Assembly: GCA_014529385.2 (NCBI GenBank)
Contig: CM043953.1
Coordinates: forward strand, 107,266,549 to 107,330,548
Direction: 5' to 3'
DNA: 64,000 nt
DNA from: Adiantum capillus-veneris
Lineage: Eukaryota; Streptophyta; Polypodiopsida; Polypodiales; Pteridaceae
Part shown: in pieces, positions 47,150 to 56,700 of the stretch
Position numbering within the stretch: position 1 is the stretch's first letter
Layout of the letters: every line of letters starts with the position of its first letter
Notes under the pieces: model-generated
What the model saw: only the letters and a program-made list of their open reading frames with translations
Databases searched by the model: none
Told to the model about the DNA's origin: nothing
Program-made: the position numbers and the translations under genes

Positions 47150-47401
47150 AGAAAGCAACAAAAATTATGTTAATGAGAAACTTTAGCAAGTCACTTTCAC
47201 GGAAGGGGAAGGTGAAGAGGTATTCTTACATGTTTCAAAGCATTTAGAAAGTCTACAAATTGTTCCTACACCTAAGTTATCTTCTCAATATTGTGGCCCA
47301 TTCAAAATACTCAAGCGAGTTGGAGATATGACCTATAAACTTTTTTTACCTACACACTCTCACAATCGTGATGCTATTGATGTTATTTCTTTCTGGATCG
47401 A
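47150..47401 (+). pseudogene. gypsy integrase, C-terminal part
   Basis: After the fold-back block the plus strand reads NYVNEKL, then FTEGEGEEVFLHVSKHLESL and YCGPFKILKRVGDMTYKL. This is the normal integrase C-terminus and the expected continuation of the sequence that ended near 40360. Together the two pieces show that one integrase was split by 6.8 kb. Confidence 0.75.
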
Positions 47402-47836
47402 AATGATGCAAAAAAATTGGACGCCAACTAATAATTACTCATATTTTGATGGTTATTTCGTTTTCCATGGTCTTACAAGAAGTGCATATTCCACGTGATT
47501 GATGCATGTGAGCAATATGGGTAGAGGCGGATAGAAAAACCCACTCACTTCGAGAGGCCTCTAGCTTTACAATAAAGATAAAATTTTATGTAGCTTTAAT
47601 CCTTTTTAAATTATGCATAGAATATTGGGATGTGATCTTTTCTAGTGCATGGTTGTGATCTTTTCTAGTGCATGGTTGCAAGATATGCCATGTAGGGGTA
47701 GCACGAGGAAGCTCAAGGTTACAATATTAATTATTCAAAACAAATATATACTATATATAGTTCAGCTTAAAATTTTTGAGGCAAGAGAGAGACTCCACGT
47801 GTCATGCATTGGAAGCTCTAAAGTTTTTAGTATCTT
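47402..47836. other. Gypsy-derived spacer, no gene seen
   Basis: Sequence after the integrase C-terminus is probably the end of the same gypsy element (DNA like an untranslated pol end), but no LTR could be delimited. A short duplication (GTGATCTTTTCTAGTGCATGGTT, in part) lies at 47632-47678. Confidence 0.45.
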
Positions 47837-48025
47837 TCTATACTAATAGATAAAAGGGGAGGGGATTCCGTCGCCCCCCCCCCCCCCCCTCCTGCCACGT
47901 GGCGACTCTAGGAGACTCGAGGTGTTCAGGCGGGCATTTTCAAAAAAAGGCTTCAAAAAAACCCATCATCGCCAGCCGCCTACTCAAGTTGGCGCGCCCG
48001 GCGATGCAAGGTGTTCAATGCGGGC

Positions 48026-48078
<53 letters not shown>

Positions 48079-48226
48079 GGTCCTGCTACTGCTTTCCTCA
48101 CGTCAAGAGAGAGAGAGAGAGAGGTCCTCATAGAGAGTGGTCTGCCGCTGCTCCAGAGAGAGAGGGCTACATCGGCTCTCTGAGTCACCATCAGCCCGGC
48201 TCTCTGTGTTTCCATGCATTAGTGTT

Positions 48227-48276
<50 letters not shown>

Positions 48277-48308
48277 CTCAAGGCTCTGGCAGAGAGAGAG
48301 AGAGACCA

Positions 48309-48485
48309 CTTCCTTAACCATAGCGCCCCTACCAACAACATCGTGGCCGTGCGAGATCTGGCTGTGTCGTGCCGTAGCTCCAAGTCCTACTTCGACGAGC
48401 AGCTTTGGCAGCAGGCCAAGTCCAGATACCTCTCCCTCGGCGACTACATCTTCATCCAGTTCGGCCACAACGACCAAGAGCCACG
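48309..48485 (+). pseudogene. SGNH hydrolase fragment (rhamnogalacturonan acetylesterase-like)
   Basis: The reading contains CRSSKSYFDEQLWQQAKSR followed by LSLGDYIFIQFGHNDQ. This matches block III of rhamnogalacturonan acetylesterase-type SGNH hydrolases: a GRSSRSF-like motif, then GDYVxIQFGHND with the conserved Asn and Asp. The usual upstream GDS(L) block and the downstream DxxH block are absent, and GA tracts flank it on both sides. About 55 codons remain, so it is a captured or residual exon piece, not a gene. Confidence 0.7.
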
Positions 48486-48691
48486 ACCTCCCAGTCTGTG
48501 CGAGCTCCTACTGCAGAGAGAGAGAGAGGGGCTGCTGCCGCCGTGGTCACCTTGCTCCTGAGAGGGCCTGCTGCCGTGGCCGTGGTCACCTTGCTCCGCC
48601 TGAGGGTCTGCCGCCGTGGTCACCAATCGCAGGAGCTACTGCAGCTACTACTGCTCCCCGGCCTGCACCACCGGCGGCCTATAGGTAGTAG

Positions 48692-48694
<3 letters not shown>

Positions 48695-48762
<68 letters not shown>
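48695..48762. repeat. (TC)n microsatellite
   Basis: About 34 TC units. It is opposite in strand to the (GA)n tracts upstream, so the region could fold into a hairpin. Confidence 0.95.
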
Positions 48763-48765
<3 letters not shown>

Positions 48766-48827
48766 CCACAGCGCCTTGCGCCGCCTTGGGCAGGAGCTGC
48801 CGTCGTGGTCACCTTGCATGAAACGCC

Positions 48828-48840
48828 CCCCCCCCCCCCG

Positions 48841-48879
<39 letters not shown>
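48828..48879. repeat. Poly(C) tract of about 52 nt
   Basis: Almost pure C, broken by one G at 48841. A shorter C run lies at 47874-47889. The long G/C homopolymer is unusual and its exact length is likely uncertain. Confidence 0.8.
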
Positions 48880-48881
<2 letters not shown>

Positions 48882-49159
48882 TGCGAACTGCGCCTGGGAT
48901 TTGTTTTATTCCAAAGTTCAATGATTTTTTACTTTAGTGATTTCAATAATTAATAGAGACTTGGGTTTGTTCTTGCGCAGAGAGAGAGAGAGAGGCCACA
49001 TCGTTTTATAAAAGTGAGAAGGAATCGTAGCAGATTTCACTTAAAAAAGGAAAAAATGTTTTATACCACCCATTTAACACACATGCTCGCTCTTCTGTCA
49101 TTTAATCCACATACTACTATTTTACATGCACCTATTTGTCTCCATTTAGCATGTATATT

Positions 49160-49410
49160 TGGAATCTCAATAGATGCTATGTAGGCTTTGGAGATGAATT
49201 GCTAAGCACTAAAAAAATATTTGTATAGATACAATATGCTAAAACTAGAATTTGTGTTGGTTATGTAGGCTTTCGAGATGAATTGCTTCATTATTTTACG
49301 TGATTCCAGAGATGCAAAAAAATATTTGTATAGAAGATACAATATGCTAAAACTAGAATTTGTGTTGGTTATGTAGGCTTTGGAGATGAATTGCTAAGCA
49401 CTAAAAAACG
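49160..49410. repeat. Tandem repeat, three partial copies of about 100 bp
   Basis: ATGTAGGCTTTGGAGATGAATTG occurs in part at about 49170, 49265 and 49369. Between copies AATATTTGTATAGA and ACAATATGCTAAAACTAG recur. Spacings are about 95 and 104 bp. Flanks are AT-rich with no gene. Confidence 0.85.
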
Positions 49411-49479
49411 GATCTAGAAAATAGATACAAGGGTACTTTCGGGGTTTTTGAAATTTAAGGGGTATTTTGGGAACTAGCA

Positions 49480-49518
49480 CAAAAAGTGCTTGAGGAGCTT
49501 CCTGTCCGAGATGTCAAG

Positions 49519-49566
<48 letters not shown>
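49480..49566 (+). pseudogene. PPR fragment fused to a GA tract
   Basis: The sequence KVLEELPVRDVKG is encoded at about 49484-49522, the link between S and P repeats of the PPR genes at 12-14 kb. It runs straight into (GA)n (49520-49566). No further repeat follows. Confidence 0.7.
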
Positions 49567-49569
<3 letters not shown>

Positions 49570-49653
49570 AGGTGTGTGTTGTTTTTTGATGCGATCGCCC
49601 CTCGCAAGGGTGCATTGATGTCCAATAGCAGGGTCAGGAAGCTTTGAGCTACC

Positions 49654-49812
49654 ACTCGAATGCCTTGCCATATGTATTAGCGTTGCCACTACCCTCCTCT
49701 ATAGCCCGTAGGCGTACGTATATTCTCTATTGTGGTAGCCGCCGGCTAAATGACCACCAAAGAACCCTAAAGAGATTTTCCTCTTTCCCCTCTTCAACAT
49801 CCTTGGCTACTC
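49654..49812 (-). repeat. Direct repeat left of the SRPBCC fragment
   Basis: It aligns with 50248-50405 (CTCGAATGCCTTGCC to the CTCTTCAA region). On the minus strand both encode SGN(A/T)NT(Y/C)GKAFE, so the repeat copies the N-terminal part of the gene fragment between them. Confidence 0.8.
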
Positions 49813-49919
49813 ACAATCGTCAACAATCAAGGAGAGATGAGTTCTAAGCTAGATACACAAGGAGAAGATGGTAGAGAGAGCATTCTCTGGGGAGATGGAT
49901 GAAGTGGGGTTATAGGTGA

Positions 49920-50410
49920 AGCTTCAATGGAGGAGGGTGTTGGGTCCATCTTGAGGATCGCAAGGGTTGGGGATGGGAAAGAGCGTCAAGGTGCTTAGTC
50001 GTCCATAAGAGAAGCGTGGGAGGGTGGTATTAAGGATGGTGTAGGAGTAGCGATGATGGAGCTGGTCCATTTCTAGAAGCTTCTCGAATATGAAGGGGTA
50101 GGGTGTTGTTGTGCAGGTCATGGTGGCCTTTTCCACACAGCCTAATTTTTGGAGTTGTCCATCCACTGGATGGGAGCTTTGAACCACTGATTGCAGCCAA
50201 TATTTGTGGATGTCCACGAAGTCCCCCATCACGGCCCACACCGTGATCTCGAATGCCTTGCCACATGTATTAGTGTTGCCACTATCCTCCTTTATCGCAT
50301 GCAGACATACGTATATTCTCTGTTGCGGTAGTCACCGACTGAATGCCCCTTCAGTAACCCAAAGAGGTTTTCCTCCTACTTCTCTTCAAAACATTAGACA
50401 GAACTCCATC
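49920..50410 (-). pseudogene. SRPBCC/Bet v1-like (lachrymatory factor synthase-like) gene fragment
   Basis: A minus-strand reading has FEITVWAVMGDFVDIHKYW, SSHPVDG, LGCVEKATM, FEKLLEMDQLHHRYSYTI and a following FSY stretch with STLTLFP. This is the pattern of plant SRPBCC (polyketide cyclase / START-like) small proteins such as lachrymatory factor synthase-like proteins: W-x-V-GDF, LGCVR, EKLLxxD...SYxI. The C-terminal third is missing and a frame change is needed after FSY. Its N-terminal part is duplicated at 49654-49812. Ligand and role are unknown. Confidence 0.65.
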
Positions 50411-50534
50411 TCGATGTTGGGTGCTACTCTCCATTGACAATGATGGGTACATGTATGAGTGCTACGTCACAAATGTTGTAGAACTATAGAGAGAAGTAGG
50501 AGAAGAAGAAGACAGGTTTTAAAGTTGCAAGCTC

Positions 50535-50640
50535 AACCCACATATGCAAAGAAGCTTGGGTTGTTTTCGGCTTATGCGAAGCGAGGGTGTCGCTTCAGAT
50601 GCCCGAGGGTATTCGGCATGCAGCGGTGACCACAGAACCT
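50535..50640 (+). pseudogene. PPR fragment
   Basis: The plus strand encodes RSLGCFRLMRSEGVASDARGY, which aligns with KALGCFHRLRSEGLSLDAVTY in the PPR block at 13.9 kb. It covers the second half of a P repeat only and runs into GC-rich minisatellite sequence. Confidence 0.7.
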
Positions 50641-50649
50641 CATGCCCCC

Positions 50650-51212
50650 GCACCCGCCCCTCACAGCTCTCAGCATGGCGTGGTGTTGACCATCGACTCT
50701 CACGCAAGCTCGCCATTGCAACCTTCCTTCATCCTCTCGGCTACTGCAACAGCGCACGCCATCCTCCTCCAGGCTACTGTAGCAGCGCACGCGGGTTGTC
50801 ATCGCTTCTCATCGCCATCATCATTTTTGTGGGCTCATCGCCATCTGAGCCGGCTACTGCAGTAGCGCACGCGGGCTCCCCTGCACCCGCCCCTCACAGC
50901 TCTCATCATGGCACGGTGTTGACCATCGACTCTCACGCAGGCTCGCCATTGCGCCTTCCTTCATCCTCCCGGCTACTACAGCAGCGCACGCCATCCTCCT
51001 CCGGGCTATTGTAGCAGTGCACGCGGGCTGTCATCGCTTCTCATCGCCATCCTCATTTTTGTGGGCTCATCGCCATCTGAGCCGGCGTCTACAGTAGTGC
51101 ACGCGGGCTTCCCCGCCCCTCATAGCTCTCAGCATGGCGCGGTGTTGACCATCGACTCTCACGCAGGCTCGCCATTGCAACCTTGCTTCGTCCTCCCGGC
51201 TATTGCAGCAGC
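50650..51212. repeat. GC-rich minisatellite, period about 230 bp, 2.4 copies
   Basis: Units start at 50650, 50883 and about 51113 with (A)CCCGCCCCTCA.AGCTCTCA. They share GGTGTTGACCATCGACTCTC and GCAGCGCACGC. It is much richer in GC than its flanks. The open frames across it come from lack of stops in GC-rich repeats and are not considered genes. Confidence 0.9.
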
Positions 51213-51453
51213 GATATGGCAACGGATATCACCCTGAAAGACCTCTTGGTGGTGTGAGCTACACTTTTTGAAACGCTAAAAGTTTAGGTTGGAATCCCCT
51301 CCATTTGATGCTTGGTTTTCCAAAGTGTACCAACAGTTACAAAAAATAGGTCTCATAGACCTTGGCCCTTTGAAGACGTTTAATATAACATTTTAAGCTG
51401 TTTCATTTGATACCTGTCCTCTCCACGTGAGATTGAGTCTGTGAGATCGAGAC
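51213..51453. other. Spacer, no gene seen
   Basis: Unassigned sequence between the minisatellite and the PPR inverted repeat. Confidence 0.5.
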
Positions 51454-51486
51454 TTGGAGTGCACTCATTGTGGGATATGCCTACAC

Positions 51487-51527
<41 letters not shown>

Positions 51528-51613
51528 AAGAGACAGAGAGAGAGAGAGGGATGGGGCAGCCGCTCTCTTGGCCCTAACCAAGTTAGGCATATCCCACAAT
51601 CAGTGCACTCCAA
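51454..51613. repeat. Inverted PPR fragments around a GA tract
   Basis: The 30-nt arms 51454-51483 and 51584-51613 are reverse complements at 29 of 30 positions. Each encodes the PPR words WSALIVGYA, on opposite strands. Between them lie (GA)n tracts (51488-51523 and 51530-51548). The structure can form a hairpin. Confidence 0.9.
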
Positions 51614-51784
51614 GAGACGACATCCTACACAGGCTTTGGCTATTGCTCTCTCTATGGCCACCTTGCGCCATAGAGAGGGAGGTATAGACAGGTGGATATA
51701 GGGGAAAAATAGAGATAGAAATAGATAGAGAGAAAAGCATGTATAACACGGTGCTAAATATATACCTTATTCTTTCTTACAGAG

Positions 51785-52411
51785 ATGGAGCACGTGCTTA
51801 CCTCTGGAGGAGATTCTTCGGAGGTGATATTTTCTACCCCAGAGAGAGATGCAAGCAACAATTTACGAAATGCCAAGCGCGTTGCCCGAGGTGGCGATGG
51901 ACCTGCAAAGAAGCAAATTGTAGATGGACTAGGTATCATCCACACAGTATGCTCTAAAATTCAAGCCTCATGTGACAGAGCGGAGGCATCACAGGTTTCC
52001 TATAGAGAGAGCATTCACTGGTTGAGCCATTCACAATATGAGCAAGGGGTTTATCTTCATCGTCTAGAGGAGCGGATGCAGCTACAGATTGATGGTATTT
52101 TGCAGCAACAGAGCTCAATGCAAGGACAACTTTCTCGCATAGAAAGCAACCAGGCAAAAATCATGAGTCTCTTGGAGAGGTCCGTTCTTGACAAGGATAA
52201 CATTGATTTCAAAAGCATTGTGCCTGAATTACGAAGTACTAGCAACAAATTGACCGTCGTAGCAGTACAACATACAACAGGTGTCTCCGAAGTTAGATCT
52301 ATCTCAAACAAGCTCCATGCATTGGTAACGACCCATTGGCCCAAGAAGGGGATTAATTCCGTTGGAGATGTTCCATCCAGTTCAAAGCAGGCCAACCCTT
52401 GCAAGAAGTGA
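51785..52411 (+). CDS. Unknown 208-aa protein with probable coiled coil
   Basis: An uninterrupted ORF unlike any family I know. The first 50 residues are polar. Residues about 55-140 are rich in Q, E, R, S and L with heptad-like spacing (EERMQLQIDGILQQQSSMQ, then LSRIESNQAKIMSLLERS), suggesting a coiled coil. Later comes a repeated pattern, VPELRSTSNKL and VSEVRSISNKL, about 28 residues apart. No signal peptide or membrane segment. A pyrimidine-rich TTCTTTCTTACAG ends just before the ATG, like a 3' splice site, so an upstream noncoding exon is possible. It lies 1.3 kb upstream of the Helitron gene on the same strand. It could be a Helitron accessory gene, a captured gene or a host gene. Confidence 0.55.
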   Translation: MEHVLTSGGDSSEVIFSTPERDASNNLRNAKRVARGGDGPAKKQIVDGLGIIHTVCSKIQASCDRAEASQVSYRESIHWLSHSQYEQGVYLHRLEERMQLQIDGILQQQSSMQGQLSRIESNQAKIMSLLERSVLDKDNIDFKSIVPELRSTSNKLTVVAVQHTTGVSEVRSISNKLHALVTTHWPKKGINSVGDVPSSSKQANPCKK

Positions 52412-52701
52412 ATTATGTAATCGATAGTATTACTCACTTCTTTCTCATTATAGACTTAGCGGATCTATATTTTGGTGGCTTTGGGGATATTTACTACATT
52501 TTGGGGGAGGCTTATGTATGTAGTGGATACCAATTTGCTCACGACTCTTGGTTGTCTTCTTTGGATACTACATTCTCAGAGGATCTCCATAATTGTAGTA
52601 TTTTTGTTGCCACTGTGTCTTTTGGGTCACACCTCCCATTCCCCGCCCCCCCTCGCCCTCTCTCTCTCTGTTTCTCTCTTTCTCTCAAGCTATGTTGCAG
52701 T

Positions 52702-52767
<66 letters not shown>

Positions 52768-52786
52768 ATGTTGCAGTGAATCTCTC

Positions 52787-52850
<64 letters not shown>

Positions 52851-52882
52851 ATGTAGCAGTGAATCTCTCTCTCCCTCTCTCC

Positions 52883-52918
<36 letters not shown>

Positions 52919-53014
52919 TACACACACACACACAAAGTATTCTAGGTGTGTGCAATGTCTGACTTCTTTCTAGGTATGACAAATGTGAAGCACTTCATAA
53001 AGCACAAAAAGTGG
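52412..53014. repeat. CT/CA microsatellite region downstream of the 208-aa ORF
   Basis: (TC)n tracts at 52706-52761 and 52790-52844 and shorter ones to 52900 are separated by three copies of CAAG(C/T)TATGT(T/A)GCAGTGAA. A (CA)n tract (52903-52935) follows. The repeated spacer means that the CT tract and its flank were amplified together. Confidence 0.9.
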
Positions 53015-53150
53015 GAGAGAGCTTCCTATATAGGATGCCGTCTCTTTGAATGCATTGATTGCCATTTATGCCCAATTTGGGTAGGGTCAAGAAGCTCTGG
53101 GCTATTTTTGGTAGATGCAAAGCGAGAGTGTCTCTATTAATGTAATCACA
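53015..53150 (+). pseudogene. PPR fragment
   Basis: ELPI, a stop, then DAVSLNALIAIYAQFG and, after a shift, GQEALGYFW and MQSESVSINVIT. This is one P repeat with its borders, aligned with DAVSWNALIAGYAQQGQGQ of the PPR block at 13 kb. It lies between the 208-aa ORF and the Helitron gene. Confidence 0.75.
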
Positions 53151-53723
53151 TGCACACCATTGCCGATGTGGTATTTGCTTTTGATTGCGTAAACGGAATG
53201 TACACAACAACCCAAGCCTCAATGCAACTCTACCAACTAAAATGGGGACCTGTCACCATGGTAACTCTTCATAATGAAGCACTTTGGGGCTGATTTGGAT
53301 GCACCTTTGAATCCGTCTTGATTGAGCAAAGGTTTCCAATGGTCAATAATGGGTTAACGTGGCGACTCCTCAAGGGTCAGGGGACCTCGAGCGGGCGAGA
53401 ATCCGGTTGACGTGCAGACTGGCGCGTTGTAACCAATGCGGAAAACTGCCGGCTGAAACTTAACCGACAATCATCGGTGGGCTAATCGGATGGACTCGCT
53501 CCCACAACTATATCCTTAGTAGTAGTTAGATGAGATATAGAGAGACATATATAGAAGTATATAGACATTTACCATGTGGGTTGGCAAGCCTCCTCTCACT
53601 GACTCTCTCAAAGAAAGATAGACATAGTTGGGAAATCCTTTCTTCTCCATACTCTCTTCTTAATTCTCTAGATACTAACCTGTATATACCTGTGATTACT
53701 TATAAGAGTTCTTTTTCGGACAG
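53151..53723. other. Region upstream of the Helitron gene
   Basis: No domain seen. Immediately before the ATG at 53724 stands TTCTTTTTCGGACAG, a good 3' splice site, so a 5' leader intron is possible. A GC-rich stretch at 53350-53500 is unassigned. Confidence 0.5.
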
Positions 53724-56700
53724 ATGGCTATTGGTCCAAAGGTGTTGTCTCCTGGACATGCAAGACGTAGTAGGATATGTCAAGCCTCTCGAGCTACGCG
53801 ACGTGCAGCAGCGCGAGATAGAGTTCGACGTTCTCTGGGTGAGATTGATGTGCCTCGCTGGGAAGATTTCCAGCATTTGATAAACGTGAATCGATGCAAT
53901 GAATTTCCTGAGGGAAGGATTGCATTGGATGTAGATAACGAGTCAATTCTCTCGCAAAGTTATGTAGGGATTGAAGTGGAAGACAATTTGGAAGCCAATA
54001 ATGGAGATGTTCTTGAGGAGCCTGTAATTGTCTCCAGAGAGGGAGATTACTCCAAAGTTGAGACACTTTGCCTATCTATCACTTACTTATATTCTGAGAC
54101 CACTTCCTTGATGCATATTTCTATGTTATCTATTTCTCATGAAAAGTGTATTCTTCACAACATAGGCAACTTGGATTTTGCATGTTCCTTTTGTGGTGCT
54201 TTAGCTTGGAAAACGGAAGCAAAGACCATTCGCACATTTGTGGGGAAGAGTTGTTGCAACTCAGGAAATGTTTCTTTGCCGCCATTAAGTGAACCTCCTT
54301 TAGAATAAAGGGAATTGATGCACGGGGGTAATACTAGAAGTAGAAAATTCTTGAAACATATCAGAGCATACAATAGTGTGTTGGCATTTGCTTCTTTGGG
54401 AGCTCATATAGATGAATCTCTCTGCCAGAGAAAAGGAATCTATACCTTCAAGGTGCATGGATTTATTTATCATAACATTGGTCCATTGATGCCAGAAGAG
54501 CGATCAGGTCAAATCCCTCGCTTTGCTCAGTTGTATTTTTTTGACACTGAGAATGAGTTGCAAAACAGGATGAGTCATGTTTCTAAACTCAAACCAGATG
54601 TTTTGGAAAGCTTTCAATCCATGATGCATTGAGTAAATCCGTATGTTCAAGCTTTTAGGGGGTTTGCTACAATGGTCCAAACTTCCAATATTCCGGAGAT
54701 TAGGATGGTCATTACTGAGAAGCAGACAAATGGCTGGCAATATGTTGCTCCAACAAGTGTGGAAGTTGCTGCAATCATGCCTGGTCAGGGTGAAGAGAGC
54801 AACATTGGCCATCGTGATATTGTGTTGAATCTTTTGGGTGGTGGTCTAAAACGAATCTCAAATTGCCATAGGTCATACATGCCTCTATTATATGTGTTGT
54901 TATTTCCAAATGGTGAAGAAGGTTGGAATCCTTACATACCCCAAGTGAATAGAGCGGAAGTAAGCAGAGAGCGAGTAAATGGAACTACAAAGTATATTTC
55001 TACAATGGATTTCTACAAGTATACATTGCAAATTAGAGATGACATGACACAATGTCTTTTACGTGGTGGTAGGCTACTACAACAATATATTGTTGATGCA
55101 TATAGTTGTATGGAGGAGTTGAGGCTTTTGTGGGTTCGTAATCATCAAAGTGAACTTCGCAGTGAGGTGTATCAAGGCTTGACAGATATGGTTGGAGCAA
55201 GAGATGGAACAAGGGATGATAGAGAACTGTTTTTGGGTGCTAATGTTGGAAGAAGGGTTGTATTGCCTTCTTCGTATGTTGGTGGCCCTCGCTATATGCA
55301 CCAGCTGTACAAGGATGCCATGGCAATTGTACGCAAGAGAGGAAAACCTGATCTCTTCATTACATTCACATGCAATCCTGGATGGAAGGAGATACAGGAT
55401 GCATTACTGCCTGGACAAACATCCAATGATCGTCCTGATCTTACTGCCCGTGTTTTCTACCATAAGTTCAAGGATTTGATGGGCTTGCTGATTAAGAGAG
55501 CTATTTTTAGTAAGGTCATTGGACACATTTCTATGATTGAGTTCCAAAAGAGAGGCCTTCCTCATGCTCACATTCTATTGATACTTGAATCTGAGCATAA
55601 GCCAACAGAGACGTTGCATTATGATAAGATTGTGTGTGCGGAGCTTCCTGATAAAGTAATGTTTCCACATTTGTATGATGTTATCAGTTGGTGTAATGTG
55701 CATGGCCCGTGTGGAAACTTGAATAAGAATGCTCCATGTATGAAAGATGGGAAGTGCAGGTTTAAATATCCTCTAAGCTTCAGTGCATCAACTACTGTGG
55801 CTAGGGATGGATACCCAACGTACATGAGGAGGGATGATGGAAATTACGTTGTTCATAATAAAGTGCAAATGAGTAATAAATGGATTGTTCCATACAATCC
55901 ATTTTTGACAATAAGGTACAATGCACATATCAATGTGGAGGTTTGCTCCACTATATCCGCTATGAAATATCTCTACAAGTATGTGTATAAGGGACATGAC
56001 AGGGCCACTGTTGTAACTTCTAAATGAAGTTACAAACTATCTTAATGATCGATATGTATCAGCATCTGAGGCTATCTGGCGTATGATTGGGTTTCACATG
56101 CATCAAGAGAAACCTGACATACAACGGCTCCAAGTTCATTTGCCTCATCAAAATCAAGTCATCTTTAGCGACAGAGCGACTGTACAGAGTGTGGTGGAGG
56201 GAGATGTCAGCAAAGAGACAACACTCACTGAGTGGTTTGTTGCAAATCAACAATATCCAGAGGCCAACGATTTGTTGTACAGAGACTTCCCAACAAAGTG
56301 GGTTTGGAAGCCAGCAAGTAGAACATGGACTCAAAGACAGATTGGTGACATGATTGGAAGAATGTACCACATTGTTCCCAATGCTGGAGATTTGTACTAT
56401 TTGCGTATGTTACTCAACATGTGCAAAGGATGTAAGTCTTTTGAGGATATTAGAACCTTCAATGGACGAGTATATGACACATTTAAAGAAACATGTAATG
56501 CACGAGGATTACTGCAAGTCGATGATGAATGGTTTCTTTGTTTGGAAGAAGCTTCTTTTCAGCAAACAGGGCAACAATTGCGCCTACTGTTTGTAGTCAT
56601 TTTGGTTTTTTGTGAACCAATACATCCTGGTGCATTGTGGAATCGCTTCTGTAAGGAGATTTTTGAGGACCATGTATATCATATGAGGGTTCGCACAAAT

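Larger units (their letters stand above)
40360..47150. mobile_element. Block of AT-rich fold-back repeat units inside a gypsy integrase
   Basis: Recurrent modules fill this block. One starts near AAGTGAAA.GGTCAYG and runs into GGCTTTCTAAAACAATAAG. A second holds GTGAAGCTTCAC and GCATTCTAAAACAATAG. A third is an arm of about 140 bp present in both orientations (40498-40640, 40838-40965, 41625-41772, 42187-42335, 45350-45480). Ends carry GGNTTTC / GAAANCC hairpins. No transposase was seen. Other insertions (LINE, small Helitron-like piece, uS11 pseudogene region) interrupt it. Confidence 0.6.
47837..48960 (+). mobile_element. Helitron-like terminus with captured, GA-rich sequence
   Basis: TCTATACTAATAGATAAAAG with following GGGGAGGGGATTCCGTC resembles a plant Helitron 5' end and the shorter element at 45652. 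Downstream the composition turns GC-rich, with (GA)n at 48029-48074, 48105-48122 and 48231-48274, (TC)n at 48695-48762 and poly(C) at 48828-48879. It holds a fragment of a host hydrolase gene. The 3' end was not identified and 48960 is arbitrary. Confidence 0.45.

Noticed and set aside
47899-48921. Long ORFs with Arg-Glu or Ser-Leu repeats (for example 47922-48317, 48405-48821).
   Set aside because: They are translations of GA/CT microsatellites, which lack stops in several frames.
50544-51014. 156-codon plus-strand ORF with Pro/Ala/Ser-rich sequence.
   Set aside because: It spans a GC-rich minisatellite. Only its first 20 or so codons resemble a known protein (PPR).
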